A stretch of 64,000 bases of DNA, taken from NCBI RefSeq assembly GCF_001071995.1, contig NZ_JVNU01000021.1, forward strand, positions 1-64,000. The letters are read 5' to 3'. The notes beneath the pieces are model-generated. The model was not told where the DNA came from, made no database searches, and saw only the letters and a list, made by a program, of their open reading frames with translations. Below, in pieces: positions 34,077 to 45,702 of this stretch. Made by a program: the position numbers and the translations under genes. How positions within the stretch are numbered: the stretch's first letter is position 1; every line of letters begins with the position of its first letter. The DNA is from Streptococcus sp. 263_SSPC (GTDB lineage Bacteria; Bacillota; Bacilli; Lactobacillales; Aerococcaceae).

Positions 34077-34105
34077 ATATTACTCTCTTTTTATTTTTTT
34101 GTCAA
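34077..34105 (-). promoter_or_regulatory. promoter of mgtC
   Basis: Perfect TTGACA (34100-34105), 17-nt A-rich spacer, TAATAT (34077-34082) on the minus strand. Confidence 0.8.
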
Positions 34106-34140
34106 CAGAAAACGCATTCAAAACGGATAGATTTCTACAT

Positions 34141-34172
34141 AAAAAAAAGAATACGACAAACTTGCCGTATTC
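34141..34172 (-). terminator. terminator after rqcP
   Basis: Stem GAATACG/CGTATTC (34149-34155 with 34166-34172) with an 8-nt T-run on the minus strand, ending the pth-mfd-flippase-rqcP segment. Confidence 0.88.
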
Positions 34173-34181
34173 TCCCATTCA

Positions 34182-34457
34182 TTATAATTCTAAAGGCTCT
34201 TCTTTAATCAGCTTCTCTTCAAGAATCGTGAACATTTCCTTAGCGTCTTCTTTTCTCGTTGAATCCATCAACGCTTCAACCTGTACTAAGACATGTTTGT
34301 TCCCGAATTGAATCGCGATTTTATCTCCGACTTTTACGTCTGTTGAAGATTTCGCCACTTTATCATTGATAAACACACGTCCCTTGTCGGCTACTTCTTT
34401 AGCAACCGTACGGCGTTTGATTAATCGTGATACTTTTAAAAATTTATCGAGTCTCAT
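34182..34457 (-). CDS. rqcP: S4-domain ribosome-associated protein RqcP
   Basis: 91 aa. The S4 RNA-binding domain covers almost the whole protein ([20 protein letters not shown], then [20 protein letters not shown]). RqcP (formerly YabO, Hsp15-like) works with RqcH in C-terminal alanine tailing of stalled nascent chains on 50S subunits. It overlaps the flippase gene by 14 nt, so translation is coupled. Confidence 0.93.
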   Translation of the reverse strand: MRLDKFLKVSRLIKRRTVAKEVADKGRVFINDKVAKSSTDVKVGDKIAIQFGNKHVLVQVEALMDSTRKEDAKEMFTILEEKLIKEEPLEL

Positions 34458-36063
34458 CGTTTTCCTCTTTTCTACTAAAATTACGTAATAAAGTCTTTCC
34501 TTTTGGAATTAGTACCCATTCGCGTTTGGTGAATAAATTCCATTTCATCGTTCCTGCCAGGAAAATTCCAACTCCTATAAAGGCAAAGACGATTGAAAAG
34601 ACAAAGGCCATCGTTCTTGAATCTTGCAGCCCTGCAAAATGCCATGCTCCGTATGATAATACCGAAACAATGACCGTCATGCCAAGCGCAATGCATGTAA
34701 GCAGCTGCATAAAATTCCCGTCACGTAAGACACTTGTCATAATGTCTTTTGCAAAAGCCATCATCACACCCATCATGACACAAAGCCCTAACGCTGTCGC
34801 AAGGCTGGCTCCAAGCGTTCCAAACATCGCAACGAATAAGTAGTTCGTACTTGCCTTTACTACGAGCCCTGCTGTGAGTGCCAGTAGCGTTTTTGGATAT
34901 TGATGCTGACTTTGGAAAATGCCGTGTAGCGACATAATCACAGATGCAAAGAAAATACTCGTGACATAAACAAGGAGTACTGCCTGCCCCTTCGCATCTC
35001 CAAAGAGTGCGGTATTTAACCATGGCAAGATCGCAATCATCCCCATCGTTGCGACTACCGAGAACGTCATCGTCATGCGAAGAAGTGACGCAGATAGTCT
35101 CTTAAATTCTAAGTCGTGACCTTTCTTAAAGGCACGCGACAACATCGGCATATAACTGGATGAAAATCCGATTCCGACCACCATTCCTAATTGCACAAGC
35201 GGCTGTCCTCGGTCGTAAATCCCCTTGAGGTCCTTTGCCACTTCTGGAAGCACCCCTTGGTCTGTTAACACATTATACACAGAGAACGAATCCACCAATT
35301 GGAACAAGACTAAAATTGAACTGAGTAGGCAAATCGTTCCCCCTTCAAAGGCAAAGCGTTTAAAGAGATGCCCAAATGTTGGCACTTCTATTTCTACTGA
35401 CGTAATCGTCAAGCCATCGAGCGAATCTTTCGTTTCTTTAACTACATAATACAACATCACGAGAATGGCAAACACTGCCGCAATCGTCGCACTCGACATC
35501 GCCCATGTGCCCATCGTGTAATAGTCTGAAATGGTACTGCCAAATAGACTCGCCACAAAGAGAATTACCGCAACACGAACGACCTGCTCCACTACTTGGG
35601 AGATGGCAGTCGGCATCATCCGGAAGCTCCCTTGGAAATAACCCCTTGTGATAACCAGAAACGGCATCAATAGAAACATCCATGAAACACTTTGGACGAC
35701 TGGCAAGAGTTCAACGTCACCCATCCAGTGCGCAATCATTCCAGCCCCCAAATGGAGGAAGGCAAAAATCCCCACTCCAACGAGGCTCGCGATAACAAAT
35801 AGCTGCTTCAATAATTTCTTTAAATGTGTCGACTCCAAGTATTCCGCGACTACATTGGACACGAATACCGGAAATCCCGTCAATGCAAAGGTCATGCCGA
35901 TTCCATAGATAGGATACACCTGCTGATATACATAAAACCCGGTGTTGCCCACCATATTTTGGAAAGGAACTCGGTACACCGCGCTTAAAATCTTAGCAAT
36001 AAACGCGGCAATCGAGAGCGCAATCGCCCCTTGCATCATCCCTTTACTATTTATCTTCTTCAT
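34444..36063 (-). CDS. MOP-superfamily flippase (SpoVB/YabM-like polysaccharide exporter)
   Basis: 539-aa membrane protein with about 14 helices, typical of the MATE-like polysaccharide biosynthesis family ([20 protein letters not shown] near residue 30). A lipid-linked wall precursor is the likely substrate. Of several in-frame ATGs, the one at 36063 has GAGG 6 nt upstream; an ATG at 36075 is the alternative. It overlaps mfd by 17 nt. Its position between mfd and rqcP matches the Bacillus mfd-spoVT-yabM-yabN-yabO order. Confidence 0.85.
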   Translation of the reverse strand: MKKINSKGMMQGAIALSIAAFIAKILSAVYRVPFQNMVGNTGFYVYQQVYPIYGIGMTFALTGFPVFVSNVVAEYLESTHLKKLLKQLFVIASLVGVGIFAFLHLGAGMIAHWMGDVELLPVVQSVSWMFLLMPFLVITRGYFQGSFRMMPTAISQVVEQVVRVAVILFVASLFGSTISDYYTMGTWAMSSATIAAVFAILVMLYYVVKETKDSLDGLTITSVEIEVPTFGHLFKRFAFEGGTICLLSSILVLFQLVDSFSVYNVLTDQGVLPEVAKDLKGIYDRGQPLVQLGMVVGIGFSSSYMPMLSRAFKKGHDLEFKRLSASLLRMTMTFSVVATMGMIAILPWLNTALFGDAKGQAVLLVYVTSIFFASVIMSLHGIFQSQHQYPKTLLALTAGLVVKASTNYLFVAMFGTLGASLATALGLCVMMGVMMAFAKDIMTSVLRDGNFMQLLTCIALGMTVIVSVLSYGAWHFAGLQDSRTMAFVFSIVFAFIGVGIFLAGTMKWNLFTKREWVLIPKGKTLLRNFSRKEENDETR

Positions 36064-39000
36064 GTTTTTCCTCATCGCGGGCTAAAATTTCCCCGCATGT
36101 TTTTACAAACAGTTTAACTTGCTCGAGCCATAAGTCAACAGGCTTTTGCGTAATATTTAATAAAATCTGAAGACTTTCGCCTTTGTTGGCTACTTGCGCT
36201 GGTAATTTCACTGGACCAAGCGCCTCAAAGACAGGCACCCCTTGCAAGCGAGTCGCACTTGGCGGCGCAATCGTGATCGTCACCGAATTGTCTTTCCGTT
36301 TAATCGATACGACGTCAATCTCGTTGGCGTAATGCTTAATCAGTCCAACCTCTGCTAACGCGCTGACTTCATCCGGGAAGTCACCGAAGCGGTCGATAAA
36401 GTCATCGAGCAATTCTTCATAAGCTTCCACACTATCAATCGAGCGAATGCGTTTATACATCTCGATTTTTTGACGTTCGTCTTGAATATAGCTTGCTGGA
36501 ATATAGGCATCAATCTGTAAGTCGATTTCGACGGTTTCTTCGTCCGACTTCACTTCTTTACCTTGTTTCTTCAATACGGCTTCGCTTAACAATTGAGAAT
36601 ATAAGTCGAATCCGACCGAATCGATAAATCCGTGCTGTTGTTTTCCAAGTAGATTCCCTGCCCCACGAATCGATAAATCACGCATGGCAATCTTGAATCC
36701 AGAGCCTAGTTCTGTAAAGTCACGCATCGCTTGCAGACGCTTCTCGCTGACTTCGGTTAAGACTTTATCGGGTTGATACATAAGGTACGCATAGGCAATA
36801 CGGTTTGTACGCCCAACACGTCCACGCAATTGATACAACTGCGAAAGCCCCATACGATCGGCATTTTCAATAAAGAGGGTATTGACGTTTGGAATATCCA
36901 CCCCGGTTTCGATAATCGTGGTCGTCACTAACACATCGTATTCCCCTTCAATAAATTGGTAGAGAATATTCTCTAGCGTCGTCTCACTCATTTGACCGTG
37001 AATCACACCCACACGACATCCTGGAACAAGCGCTCTAAGTTCGTCCGCCTTCTTCTCAATTGTTTCGACGCGATTATATAAATAGAAGACTTGTCCGCCA
37101 CGAGCCATTTCACGTTCGATGCCGTCACGAATCGTCATCGGGTTTTGTTCCATTACGAAAGTTTGAACCGGATAACGGTTTGCTGGTGGTGTCTCGATAA
37201 CGGATAAATCACGCACTCCAAGCATGGACATATGCAACGTTCTTGGAATTGGTGTTGCCGTTAGCGTCAATACATCCACTTGCGATTTCAATTGTTTCAA
37301 ACGTTCCTTATGCTTCACTCCAAAGCGTTGTTCTTCGTCGACAATGAGGAGTCCTAAGTCTAAAAACTGTACGTCTTTTGAAAGCAGACGGTGAGTTCCG
37401 ATAACGATATCGACAGCTCCTTTACGAAGTTTCTCAATCGTTTCCTCTTGTTCTTTTTTACTACGGAAACGACTTAATAGTCCGATGGTAAATGGATAAT
37501 CCGAGAAGCGTTGTACGAAATTCTCATAATGTTGCTCGGCAAGAATCGTTGTTGGCACGAGAACAGCCGCTTGTTTTCCATCCATGACTGCCTTGAAGAC
37601 TGCACGCATAGCTACTTCCGTCTTCCCGTATCCAACGTCCCCGACAAGTAGACGGTCCATCGGTTTATCCTTTTGCATATCTTCCTTAATTTCCGCAACA
37701 CTTCGCAGTTGGTCTTGCGTTTCTGTGTATGGGAAGGCTTGTTCGAATTCTTGTTGTTCCACCGTATCGCGGCTAAACGCATATCCTTTTTCGGCGTCAC
37801 GTTTGGCATATAATTCGATGAGTTCATCAGCGATATCTTCAATCTTAGCCGTTACTTTACGTTTCGTCTTCGCCCATTCCGTACCACCCAATTTATTGAG
37901 TTTTGGAACTTTGGCATCCGACGACACATATTTTTGAACGAGCTTTATTTGAGTCACCGGAACGAATAGATTTCCGCCATCTTGGTAGTGAATCGACATG
38001 TAGTCTTGGTGGATACCGCCGATTTCGAGAGTCTCCATCCCTTGGTACACACCGACCCCGTGATTCACGTGAACCACATAGTCTCCAACAGCTAATTCGG
38101 TATAGCTCTTCAAACGTTCTGCGTTCGAGATCTTTTGATTTCGCGGAGCGCGTTTTGTGAGTTTATTGAATAATTCGCGTTCTGTTAAGATGGCAAATTT
38201 ATCTTCTGGCAGCTCAAATCCATTGTGCATCTTGCCGACCATGATTTGAAGTTGCCCTTCTAGCACGGTCCCGTTTGAAATCACACTCTTAATGCCAAAA
38301 TCGGCAAAGGTTTGTTCGACCTTTTGTGCGCGTTTGGCGTCATCGACTAAGACGATAACCGTCGCACCTTGTTTCTTCCAGCGGTCTGCCTCAACTTTCA
38401 CCATTGGCATTTGCGAGAAGAACTGCGTCATCGTGCGTGTTGTAATCGGATGAATCGCATCAAGCGCGAGTCTTCCGAGCCCTTTTTGGAAAATGGCTAA
38501 ATACGTTCTCGAGAGCGGACTTTCTTTTAACACTTTTCGTCCATCTTGAACAAGCGACAATCCAGACGCAATCGCACCCGTTTCGATATGGTGCGTCTTC
38601 CAATAGCCTGCCTCTTCTTCTAAAGTTTTACTCTTTTCAATAAAACGAGCGTAATCATCAATAATGAGGTACGCATCTTTAGAAACATAATCTAATAAGC
38701 TTGTCTTCTCTGGATAAATACATTCCAAGAAATACGTTAAGTTCGATGGAATTTCCCCATTTTCTAATTGCGCATCGATGGCTTGCTGGATATTTTTAAC
38801 TTGGTCTTTTCGTTCTGGACTTTGGGCCACCTTAACGTCCTTTTCATAGAGCGCGTGGATTTTGGCTTGTGCCTTCCAGACCGCTTCCTTTTGAAGTGGC
38901 AAATCTGTGGCTGGTAAAATGCGCACTTCATTAATCACATCCATCGAACGTTGCGTCTCCGCATTAAACGCACGAATCGAGTCCACTTCTGTATCAAAGA

Positions 39001-39586
39001 AATCCAGACGTAGTGGATATTCTTGGTCTAATGGATAAATATCGACAATACTTCCACGAAGCGCAAATTCACCAGGAGTCGCCACCATATTTTCACGGCG
39101 ATATCCTAATTCCACTAACTGTTCCACGAAGGCATCCATCGATTCAATTTCAGACCCCATCGCGAGTTCAATCGAGCTCTTCTTCCATACCGCTGCTGGC
39201 ACTAAGAGCTTTTGAATCCCAGATAGCGGCACGATAACGATCCCTTTTTCACCACGACTTAAGAAATCGAGCGTGCGAATGCGTTGGCTCACCACATCTG
39301 GTGACACCACTGAGAAGTCCGCCGCAAGCGACTCTTCTACAGGGAAGAGATGTACAACCTCATCGTCATACCACTCTGATAACTCTTCGTAGGTTTGCGT
39401 TGCTTGTAAAAGCGTTGGCGTCACAATCACTAATTGCTTGTCCAATTTCTCAAACGCGCATGACTCGGCCAAGTGTTTTACAGATCCACTCAGGCCTAGC
39501 ACGAGTTGACTCTCGTGTAGAGTAAGCGTATCGAACCACTCTTTAAATCCTTTCAGTTTACTAATTGTTTGGTGCAATAATTGCAT
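36047..39586 (-). CDS. mfd: transcription-repair coupling factor Mfd
   Basis: 1179-aa DNA translocase that removes stalled RNA polymerase and recruits UvrA. An N-terminal UvrB-like module, the polymerase-interacting domain (ELAVGDYVVHVNHGVGVYQG), the RecG-like motor with Walker A GDVGYGKTEVAMRA, DEEQRFGV, and the C-terminal TRG/regulatory region are all present; length is normal. The frame is open to 39640 but AAGGAG 7 nt before the ATG at 39586 fixes the start. A terminator-like hairpin separates it from pth. Confidence 0.97.
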   Translation of the reverse strand: MQLLHQTISKLKGFKEWFDTLTLHESQLVLGLSGSVKHLAESCAFEKLDKQLVIVTPTLLQATQTYEELSEWYDDEVVHLFPVEESLAADFSVVSPDVVSQRIRTLDFLSRGEKGIVIVPLSGIQKLLVPAAVWKKSSIELAMGSEIESMDAFVEQLVELGYRRENMVATPGEFALRGSIVDIYPLDQEYPLRLDFFDTEVDSIRAFNAETQRSMDVINEVRILPATDLPLQKEAVWKAQAKIHALYEKDVKVAQSPERKDQVKNIQQAIDAQLENGEIPSNLTYFLECIYPEKTSLLDYVSKDAYLIIDDYARFIEKSKTLEEEAGYWKTHHIETGAIASGLSLVQDGRKVLKESPLSRTYLAIFQKGLGRLALDAIHPITTRTMTQFFSQMPMVKVEADRWKKQGATVIVLVDDAKRAQKVEQTFADFGIKSVISNGTVLEGQLQIMVGKMHNGFELPEDKFAILTERELFNKLTKRAPRNQKISNAERLKSYTELAVGDYVVHVNHGVGVYQGMETLEIGGIHQDYMSIHYQDGGNLFVPVTQIKLVQKYVSSDAKVPKLNKLGGTEWAKTKRKVTAKIEDIADELIELYAKRDAEKGYAFSRDTVEQQEFEQAFPYTETQDQLRSVAEIKEDMQKDKPMDRLLVGDVGYGKTEVAMRAVFKAVMDGKQAAVLVPTTILAEQHYENFVQRFSDYPFTIGLLSRFRSKKEQEETIEKLRKGAVDIVIGTHRLLSKDVQFLDLGLLIVDEEQRFGVKHKERLKQLKSQVDVLTLTATPIPRTLHMSMLGVRDLSVIETPPANRYPVQTFVMEQNPMTIRDGIEREMARGGQVFYLYNRVETIEKKADELRALVPGCRVGVIHGQMSETTLENILYQFIEGEYDVLVTTTIIETGVDIPNVNTLFIENADRMGLSQLYQLRGRVGRTNRIAYAYLMYQPDKVLTEVSEKRLQAMRDFTELGSGFKIAMRDLSIRGAGNLLGKQQHGFIDSVGFDLYSQLLSEAVLKKQGKEVKSDEETVEIDLQIDAYIPASYIQDERQKIEMYKRIRSIDSVEAYEELLDDFIDRFGDFPDEVSALAEVGLIKHYANEIDVVSIKRKDNSVTITIAPPSATRLQGVPVFEALGPVKLPAQVANKGESLQILLNITQKPVDLWLEQVKLFVKTCGEILARDEEKHEEDK

Positions 39587-39610
39587 AATTTTCTCCTTTT
39601 TCCAACGACA

Positions 39611-39644
39611 AAAAGAGACCGCAAAAAAATTTTGCAGCATCTCT
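39611..39644 (-). terminator. terminator-like hairpin between pth and mfd
   Basis: A stem of about 12 bp (AGAGACCGCAAAA with TTTTGCAGCATCTCT) with T-run on the minus strand, 10 nt after the pth stop. Confidence 0.75.
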
Positions 39645-39654
39645 TTCCTATGGA

Positions 39655-40215
39655 TTAATTAAATTGATTCATTGTTTTGACGAAATCATCCGTTTCAATC
39701 CACGAACGAATCGCATCGACACTCTTTTGCACGGCAAAAATAATGTCCTCTTCTTCCTCTTTTTCAAAACGGTTGAGCACATGTCCTACGACCGTACGCC
39801 CATCTTTTGGACGACCAACCCCAACCTTAATACGGTTAAACTCGCTCGTACCAAGGCACGAAATAATACTCTTGATTCCGTTATGTCCTCCGGCGCTGCC
39901 TTTTTGACGAAGACGAATCTTTCCAACCGGCAGATCCATATCATCATAAACCACAAGCAAGTCTTCGATTCCAATTTTAAAATAATTCATCAGCGGACGA
40001 ATCGCTTCACCCGATAAGTTCATAAATGTCAACGGCTTCATGAAGATGACTTTTTCGCCACCGATTTGCACTTGCGCAAATACTGCATCAAAAAGCGCCT
40101 TATCAAAATCAAACTTCTCTTGATAGGCAACTTCATCCATTGTCATGAACCCGACATTATGTCTTGTCCCTTTATACTTTGCTCCAGGATTCCCTAGACC
40201 AACGACTAATTTCAT
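39655..40215 (-). CDS. pth: peptidyl-tRNA hydrolase
   Basis: 186-aa enzyme that recycles peptidyl-tRNAs dropped by ribosomes. Start MKLVVGLGNPGAKYKGTRHN with the catalytic His at about 19, NVGFMTMD, MKPLTFMNLSG, the YDDMDLPVGK segment and GSAGGHNG. First gene of the pth-mfd block; an extended -10 promoter lies 34 nt upstream. Confidence 0.96.
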   Translation of the reverse strand: MKLVVGLGNPGAKYKGTRHNVGFMTMDEVAYQEKFDFDKALFDAVFAQVQIGGEKVIFMKPLTFMNLSGEAIRPLMNYFKIGIEDLLVVYDDMDLPVGKIRLRQKGSAGGHNGIKSIISCLGTSEFNRIKVGVGRPKDGRTVVGHVLNRFEKEEEEDIIFAVQKSVDAIRSWIETDDFVKTMNQFN

Positions 40216-40248
40216 ACTTTCACCTATTCTTTTTTCTTCTATTTTGCT

Positions 40249-40257
40249 ATTATACCA
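40249..40257 (-). promoter_or_regulatory. extended -10 promoter of pth
   Basis: TGGTATAAT on the minus strand (TATAAT at 40249-40254) with no clear -35. Confidence 0.55.
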
Positions 40258-40355
40258 TACCCCTACACCGTCCCGTTATTAATTCACATTTTTACGAAAT
40301 TGTGTTTTTTATGTATTATTTGTCATAAAAGGGGACTTATGAAAATCAATTTTAA

Positions 40356-41390
<1,035 letters not shown>

Positions 41391-41402
41391 TAAAACAACA
41401 AA

Positions 41403-41437
41403 ACACCGTTCCAAGAAAATTTCTTGGAACGGTGTTT
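41403..41437. terminator. bidirectional terminator between ldh and the DUF554 gene
   Basis: A 14-15 bp almost perfect stem (ACACCGTTCCAAGAA with TTCTTGGAACGGTGT) with T's on both sides of the convergent genes. Confidence 0.92.
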
Positions 41438-41454
41438 TTCATTGTCTTCAACTA

Positions 41455-42144
41455 TTAAAATAACGCAAATAGCGGTACAAGTAAAATCGGCATAAAGATG
41501 GCTGGCAAGAAATTCAACACCTTAATATTCGTAATGCCTAGTAAGTTCATTGCTAAACCGACTAAAAGTACGGACCCCACTGCCGACATCGATAGGGTTA
41601 CCACATCATTTAAATGAGGGGCAACGATTTGTGATAAGCCCACTAAAATTAACTCATACGCAATGACCGCCACAGCAGAAAGCCCTACTCCAATCCCTTC
41701 CGTTGCCGCAAGGAAAATTGAAGTAATCCCGTCAAGTACTGACTTTGTTTGAAGTAACGTTGGGTCTCCTGTAATTCCTAGCTGGATAGATCCCATTGTG
41801 GCAAGAGCTCCCACGCAGAAAATCATCACTGCCGCAACGAACCCTTCGCCGATATTTAAATTGTTTTCTTTACCTTTTGAAGCCTTCTCCTGAAGCCAGT
41901 CTGAGAACTTGCGTACTCGCTCCTCCATTTGAAGCCCTTCTCCGACAACCCCACCGCATACAAGCGATAAAATCATAATCAAGCTATTTGGGATTTGAAT
42001 CGCGCCTTTAATTCCGACTAAGAACACACATAGCGCTAACCCTTGCATGATATGTTGTGCGAAGCGCTCTGAAATAATATGACGTAAAAATACACCCGCA
42101 AGCGCTCCGACAACAATAGCTATCCCATTAATAAATATAATCAC
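41455..42144 (-). CDS. DUF554 family membrane protein
   Basis: 229-aa protein with about seven hydrophobic segments and the YdfK/DUF554 pattern (ALAGVFLRHIISERFAQHIMQGLALCV, seen in parts; VCGGVVGEGLQME; MNLLGITNIKVLNFLPA). Possibly a transporter; the substrate is unknown. The start is GTG, 8 nt after AAGGAG. Monocistronic as far as can be seen. Confidence 0.85.
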   Translation of the reverse strand: MIIFINGIAIVVGALAGVFLRHIISERFAQHIMQGLALCVFLVGIKGAIQIPNSLIMILSLVCGGVVGEGLQMEERVRKFSDWLQEKASKGKENNLNIGEGFVAAVMIFCVGALATMGSIQLGITGDPTLLQTKSVLDGITSIFLAATEGIGVGLSAVAVIAYELILVGLSQIVAPHLNDVVTLSMSAVGSVLLVGLAMNLLGITNIKVLNFLPAIFMPILLVPLFALF

Positions 42145-42197
42145 TCGAAAAACTCCTTCATTTTAACCATTCTAGTGAAGGAATTTCTCTCCTTTCA

Positions 42198-42578
42198 CTA
42201 TTCCACAAACAAACTTTGCGGATCTTCAAAAGGACTCGCTCCGTTCTCTTCTGTTTCGTGTTTTCTCTCTAAGAAGTACACTTCCTCAATCACCACTTCG
42301 GTCACATACACTTCTTGATGATTCTTGTTAGTGTAGCGACGAGTGTTGAGTCGTCCTTCCACGCCAATGCGGTCCCCTTTTTTGACAAACTTGCCGATAC
42401 GCTCCGCAATTCTGCCCCAAGCGACCACTTGGATAAAGTGTGAATGATAGGAATCATCGCTGTTACGGTACACATTTTGCACCGCGATGGTATTATTAAA
42501 CACACTCTTTCCGGAAGGTTGAAGTTGTTGCACCTCTACCTCTTTGACAACACGACCAATTAAAGATACTAAGTTCAT
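42198..42578 (-). CDS. single-stranded DNA-binding protein (short, SsbB-like)
   Basis: 126 aa. One OB-fold over about 105 residues (MNLVSLIGRVVKEVEV, FIQVVAWGRIAERIGKFVKKG, EGRLNTRRYTNK), then a short acidic tail ending DPQSLFVE rather than the DDDLPF tip of the housekeeping SSB. That and its length suggest an auxiliary, competence-type SSB. GGAGG precedes the ATG. It stands alone, not between rpsF and rpsR. Confidence 0.85.
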   Translation of the reverse strand: MNLVSLIGRVVKEVEVQQLQPSGKSVFNNTIAVQNVYRNSDDSYHSHFIQVVAWGRIAERIGKFVKKGDRIGVEGRLNTRRYTNKNHQEVYVTEVVIEEVYFLERKHETEENGASPFEDPQSLFVE

Positions 42579-42628
42579 AAGACGAACCTCCTATAGTTTT
42601 TTCTATAGTAAGCTACGCCACACTTCCT

Positions 42629-43579
42629 CTAATTGGCTTTTCCTTCTTCTCTTAATTTTTGAGAAAATTCAGAAATCTTACGCAGTCTGTGGTTAACCCC
42701 TGATTTTGAGATAGGCCCAGAAGGTAACATTTCGCCCAATTCTTTCAAACTAATTTCTGGATTCTCTAAACGGATTTTTGCAATATCCGATAATTTATCC
42801 GGCAAGGCATCCAGTCCCACCGTATCTTCGATATATTGAATCTCTTCGATTTGACGAGTGGCTGCGTTCACCACTTTATTAATATTGGCATTCTCGCAGT
42901 TCACTAAACGATTCGCCGTATTTCGCATATCGCGAATGATTCGGATATCTTCAAAATGCAGCATCGCTTTGGAAGCATGAATCACGGCAAGGAAGTCTGC
43001 GATTTTCTCGGCTTCTTTCAAGTACGTGATATACCCCTTACGACGCTCAATCGTTCTGGCGTTCAATCCAAACGCATTCATCATCTGACAAATATCGTCG
43101 TTGTGCTCTTCGTAAATCGAATAAATCTCTAAGTGATAACGGCTTGTTTTCGGATCATTAATCGAACCACCAGCCAGAAACGCCCCACGAAGGTAGGCAC
43201 GCATCTTCTCTTCGTCTTCACGAACATTTTCCGGAACGCGCATATTAAATAAGCCGCTCGACTTGATATTCAAGTCTTCCAGAATTTCTTCCGTTCCGTG
43301 TTTCAAACGTACAATATACACATTGTTCTTCTTCAGTTTCATCTTACGGCGAACCAAGAGTTCACTTTCCACTTGATAATACTTCTTCAAGAGCACATAA
43401 ATGCGTCTGGCAATCGCAGCATTTTCTGTTTGGATATTTAAAATCAATTGACGATTCAAAATTCCAACCGCCCCATTCATTCGAATCAGCGCCGCTAGTT
43501 CATATTTTGAATAGTCATATTGCACTTCTAGTTGCGTTAGTTCTTGTTTTGTCTCTGCAGCAAATGATAGTAAGGACAC
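42629..43579 (-). CDS. whiA: DNA-binding protein WhiA
   Basis: 316 aa. The N-terminal LAGLIDADG-like fold without nuclease residues ([16 protein letters not shown]) is joined to a C-terminal HTH ([20 protein letters not shown]). Required for normal division and chromosome segregation in Bacillus. The frame opens with an ATG at 43606, but the GTG at 43579 lies 6 nt after GGAGG and gives the family N-terminus ([12 protein letters not shown]), so the start is a GTG. Last gene of rapZ-yvcK-whiA. Confidence 0.92.
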   Translation of the reverse strand: MSLLSFAAETKQELTQLEVQYDYSKYELAALIRMNGAVGILNRQLILNIQTENAAIARRIYVLLKKYYQVESELLVRRKMKLKKNNVYIVRLKHGTEEILEDLNIKSSGLFNMRVPENVREDEEKMRAYLRGAFLAGGSINDPKTSRYHLEIYSIYEEHNDDICQMMNAFGLNARTIERRKGYITYLKEAEKIADFLAVIHASKAMLHFEDIRIIRDMRNTANRLVNCENANINKVVNAATRQIEEIQYIEDTVGLDALPDKLSDIAKIRLENPEISLKELGEMLPSGPISKSGVNHRLRKISEFSQKLREEGKAN

Positions 43580-43611
43580 AGGCCTCCTCCTTTCTCTTCT
43601 AGTCATGTTGA

Positions 43612-43638
43612 AGGAGCCAAGAGGAAGTCTTGGCTCCT
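43612..43638 (-). other. perfect inverted repeat between yvcK and whiA
   Basis: An 11-bp stem AGGAGCCAAGA/TCTTGGCTCCT with a 5-nt loop. No T-run follows, so this is not an intrinsic terminator. It may be an RNA processing or stability structure in the operon transcript. Confidence 0.6.
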
Positions 43639-43651
43639 ATTTCATTCGTTA

Positions 43652-44683
43652 TTATTCAATTCGTGCACTTTGTAAGAGACGGAATAATTCGTCGATAACT
43701 TTTTCACCATCATGGTATACGCCTTTTTCACGTAATTTAATAAAGTCAGACGACACTACTCGGCATCCCTCGTCGCGCAATCCTTGGAAGTCGTACTTCA
43801 CTTGGTAAAGATACTCTTCGTTCTTTTGTTGGTTTAAGTACTCTTCTGGCACTGCCTCAGTATTCACGAGAACGGTGTCGATAAACTGCGTTCCTAAATG
43901 TTCATGCAACACTCTCACATGATCTGCATCGGTAAAGTGTTCCGTTTCACCACGTTGCGTCATGATGTTACAAATGTACACCACTTCCGCTTTCGTTTCG
44001 CAAACCGCTTGACCGATATCGCTAATCATTAAGTTTGGCAAGATACTCGTATAAAGACTACCAGGTCCTAGTACAACCATATCGGCTTCCATAATCGCAT
44101 TGATGACTTCACGCGCAGCTGTTGGCGTACGGCTTTCATCAAGCTTACGATTTTCGTCGTAGCAATGCACGGAAACTTTCTTAATCTTCTTGCGATATTT
44201 CACAAGTTCCGCTTCCCCGTCCACAATCGTTCCATCTTGGAATTCCGCGCGTAGTAATAATGGCTCTTCAGCGGCAGGATACACATGTCCTTCCACCGCC
44301 ATCATACGGCTTAGGAGACGAATCGCATCGAAAATATTTCCACGCATCTCTGTTAAGGCCGCAATAATTAAGTTCCCAATCGCATGTCCGGCGAAGAATT
44401 GATCATCGGAATTAAAACGATATTGGAAAATTTCTTTTTGTAAAGCGTTCATCGGAGAAAGAGCAATCATACAGTTTCGAATATCTCCTGGTGGCACAAC
44501 GTTCATATAATCTCGAATGATTCCTGAACTTCCACCATCATCGGCAACCGTTACAATCGCAGTCACATCCACATCTCTCTTACGCAGATTTCTCAGTAGT
44601 ACTGGAAGTCCTGTACCTCCACCAATAACAGTGATTTTAGGGCCTTTCTTTCTTGGAGGATTCGGTGTTACCTCAAACATCAT
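43652..44683 (-). CDS. yvcK: gluconeogenesis/morphogenesis factor YvcK
   Basis: 343-aa cytoplasmic protein of the CofD-like family that binds UDP-sugars and links carbon status to wall synthesis. Nucleotide-binding [13 protein letters not shown] (about 21-33), [26 protein letters not shown]. Its ATG overlaps the rapZ stop by 4 nt (ATGA). Confidence 0.94.
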   Translation of the reverse strand: MMFEVTPNPPRKKGPKITVIGGGTGLPVLLRNLRKRDVDVTAIVTVADDGGSSGIIRDYMNVVPPGDIRNCMIALSPMNALQKEIFQYRFNSDDQFFAGHAIGNLIIAALTEMRGNIFDAIRLLSRMMAVEGHVYPAAEEPLLLRAEFQDGTIVDGEAELVKYRKKIKKVSVHCYDENRKLDESRTPTAAREVINAIMEADMVVLGPGSLYTSILPNLMISDIGQAVCETKAEVVYICNIMTQRGETEHFTDADHVRVLHEHLGTQFIDTVLVNTEAVPEEYLNQQKNEEYLYQVKYDFQGLRDEGCRVVSSDFIKLREKGVYHDGEKVIDELFRLLQSARIE

Positions 44684-45576
44684 GAGCGTCCATTCCCTTC
44701 TTTACGACGGTCTTTGTCACGATGAGAGATTGTCACGTTGTAAGAGTCTGATAATAATTCGCGCCCGATACGTTCCGCAAAAGCTACAGAACGGTGTTGA
44801 CCGCCTGTACATCCGATGGCAATCGTCACGCTAGATTTTCCTTCTTTTTTGTAGCCTGGGATTGAGAAGTCGAGTAAGTCCATCAATTTATGATAGAACG
44901 TCTTCGCTTCAGGTTGACTCATAACGTAATCATACACTGGCTCATCTAATCCCGTTAGCGGACGTAATTCAGGGATATAATGTGGATTTGGTAAGAAACG
45001 AACATCCATCACGACATCCGCATCGATTGGAAGTCCGTATTTAAATCCAAATGACATCACTTGGACTGTGAAAATTCCTTCGTTGCCTGTAGAGAAAGCT
45101 TGCATGATTTCTTCACGTAATTTACGTGGTGAAAGATTTGTTGTATCAATCACTTTTTGCGCGCGTGTCTTAATATCTTGTAACAAGCGACGTTCAGAAA
45201 TAATCCCATCGTAAATACGACCATCACTTGCTAGAGGGTGCGTTCTTCTTGTTTCTTTGTAACGAGAAACAAGCGCATCATCGCTCGCTTCTAAGAATAA
45301 AATTTTTGTTGTAATAAATGATGTGTTATCAAGGCCAGCAATAGCGGACATGATTTCATCAAAGAATGCGCGTGAACGTAAGTCGATTACGAGCGCAATT
45401 TTTGTAATTTTTCCTGATTCTTTTACTAATTCCCAAAATTTTGGTAGAAGACTTGGTGGCATATTATCGACACAGAAATATCCCATGTCTTCGAAACTTT
45501 GCATTGCAACAGTTTTCCCTGCCCCACTCATACCTGTAATGACGACTAATTCTAATTGATCTACTGCCATTGTCAT
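44680..45576 (-). CDS. rapZ: RapZ/YvcJ nucleotide-binding protein
   Basis: 298 aa. Walker A GMSGAGKT at residues 15-22, Walker B region [10 protein letters not shown], and C-terminal [10 protein letters not shown]. In Bacillus YvcJ affects competence; in Enterobacteria RapZ directs RNase E to GlmZ. First gene of rapZ-yvcK-whiA. Confidence 0.94.
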   Translation of the reverse strand: MTMAVDQLELVVITGMSGAGKTVAMQSFEDMGYFCVDNMPPSLLPKFWELVKESGKITKIALVIDLRSRAFFDEIMSAIAGLDNTSFITTKILFLEASDDALVSRYKETRRTHPLASDGRIYDGIISERRLLQDIKTRAQKVIDTTNLSPRKLREEIMQAFSTGNEGIFTVQVMSFGFKYGLPIDADVVMDVRFLPNPHYIPELRPLTGLDEPVYDYVMSQPEAKTFYHKLMDLLDFSIPGYKKEGKSSVTIAIGCTGGQHRSVAFAERIGRELLSDSYNVTISHRDKDRRKEGNGRS

Positions 45577-45670
45577 TCTCCTATCTCAAACGATATTGTT
45601 ATCTTTACAATTATAACACATCCGGGCGTGTCATCGTTAACTTTTTTAGCAAAAATACTCTTTTTATCAC

Positions 45671-45698
45671 ACAAAAAAGCGAGGGTTCCCCCTCGCTT
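45671..45698 (-). terminator. terminator of the BceRS-like operon
   Basis: A 9-bp GC-rich stem AAGCGAGGG/CCCTCGCTT (45677-45685 with 45690-45698) with T6 on the minus strand. Confidence 0.9.
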
Positions 45699-45702
45699 TC
45701 CA

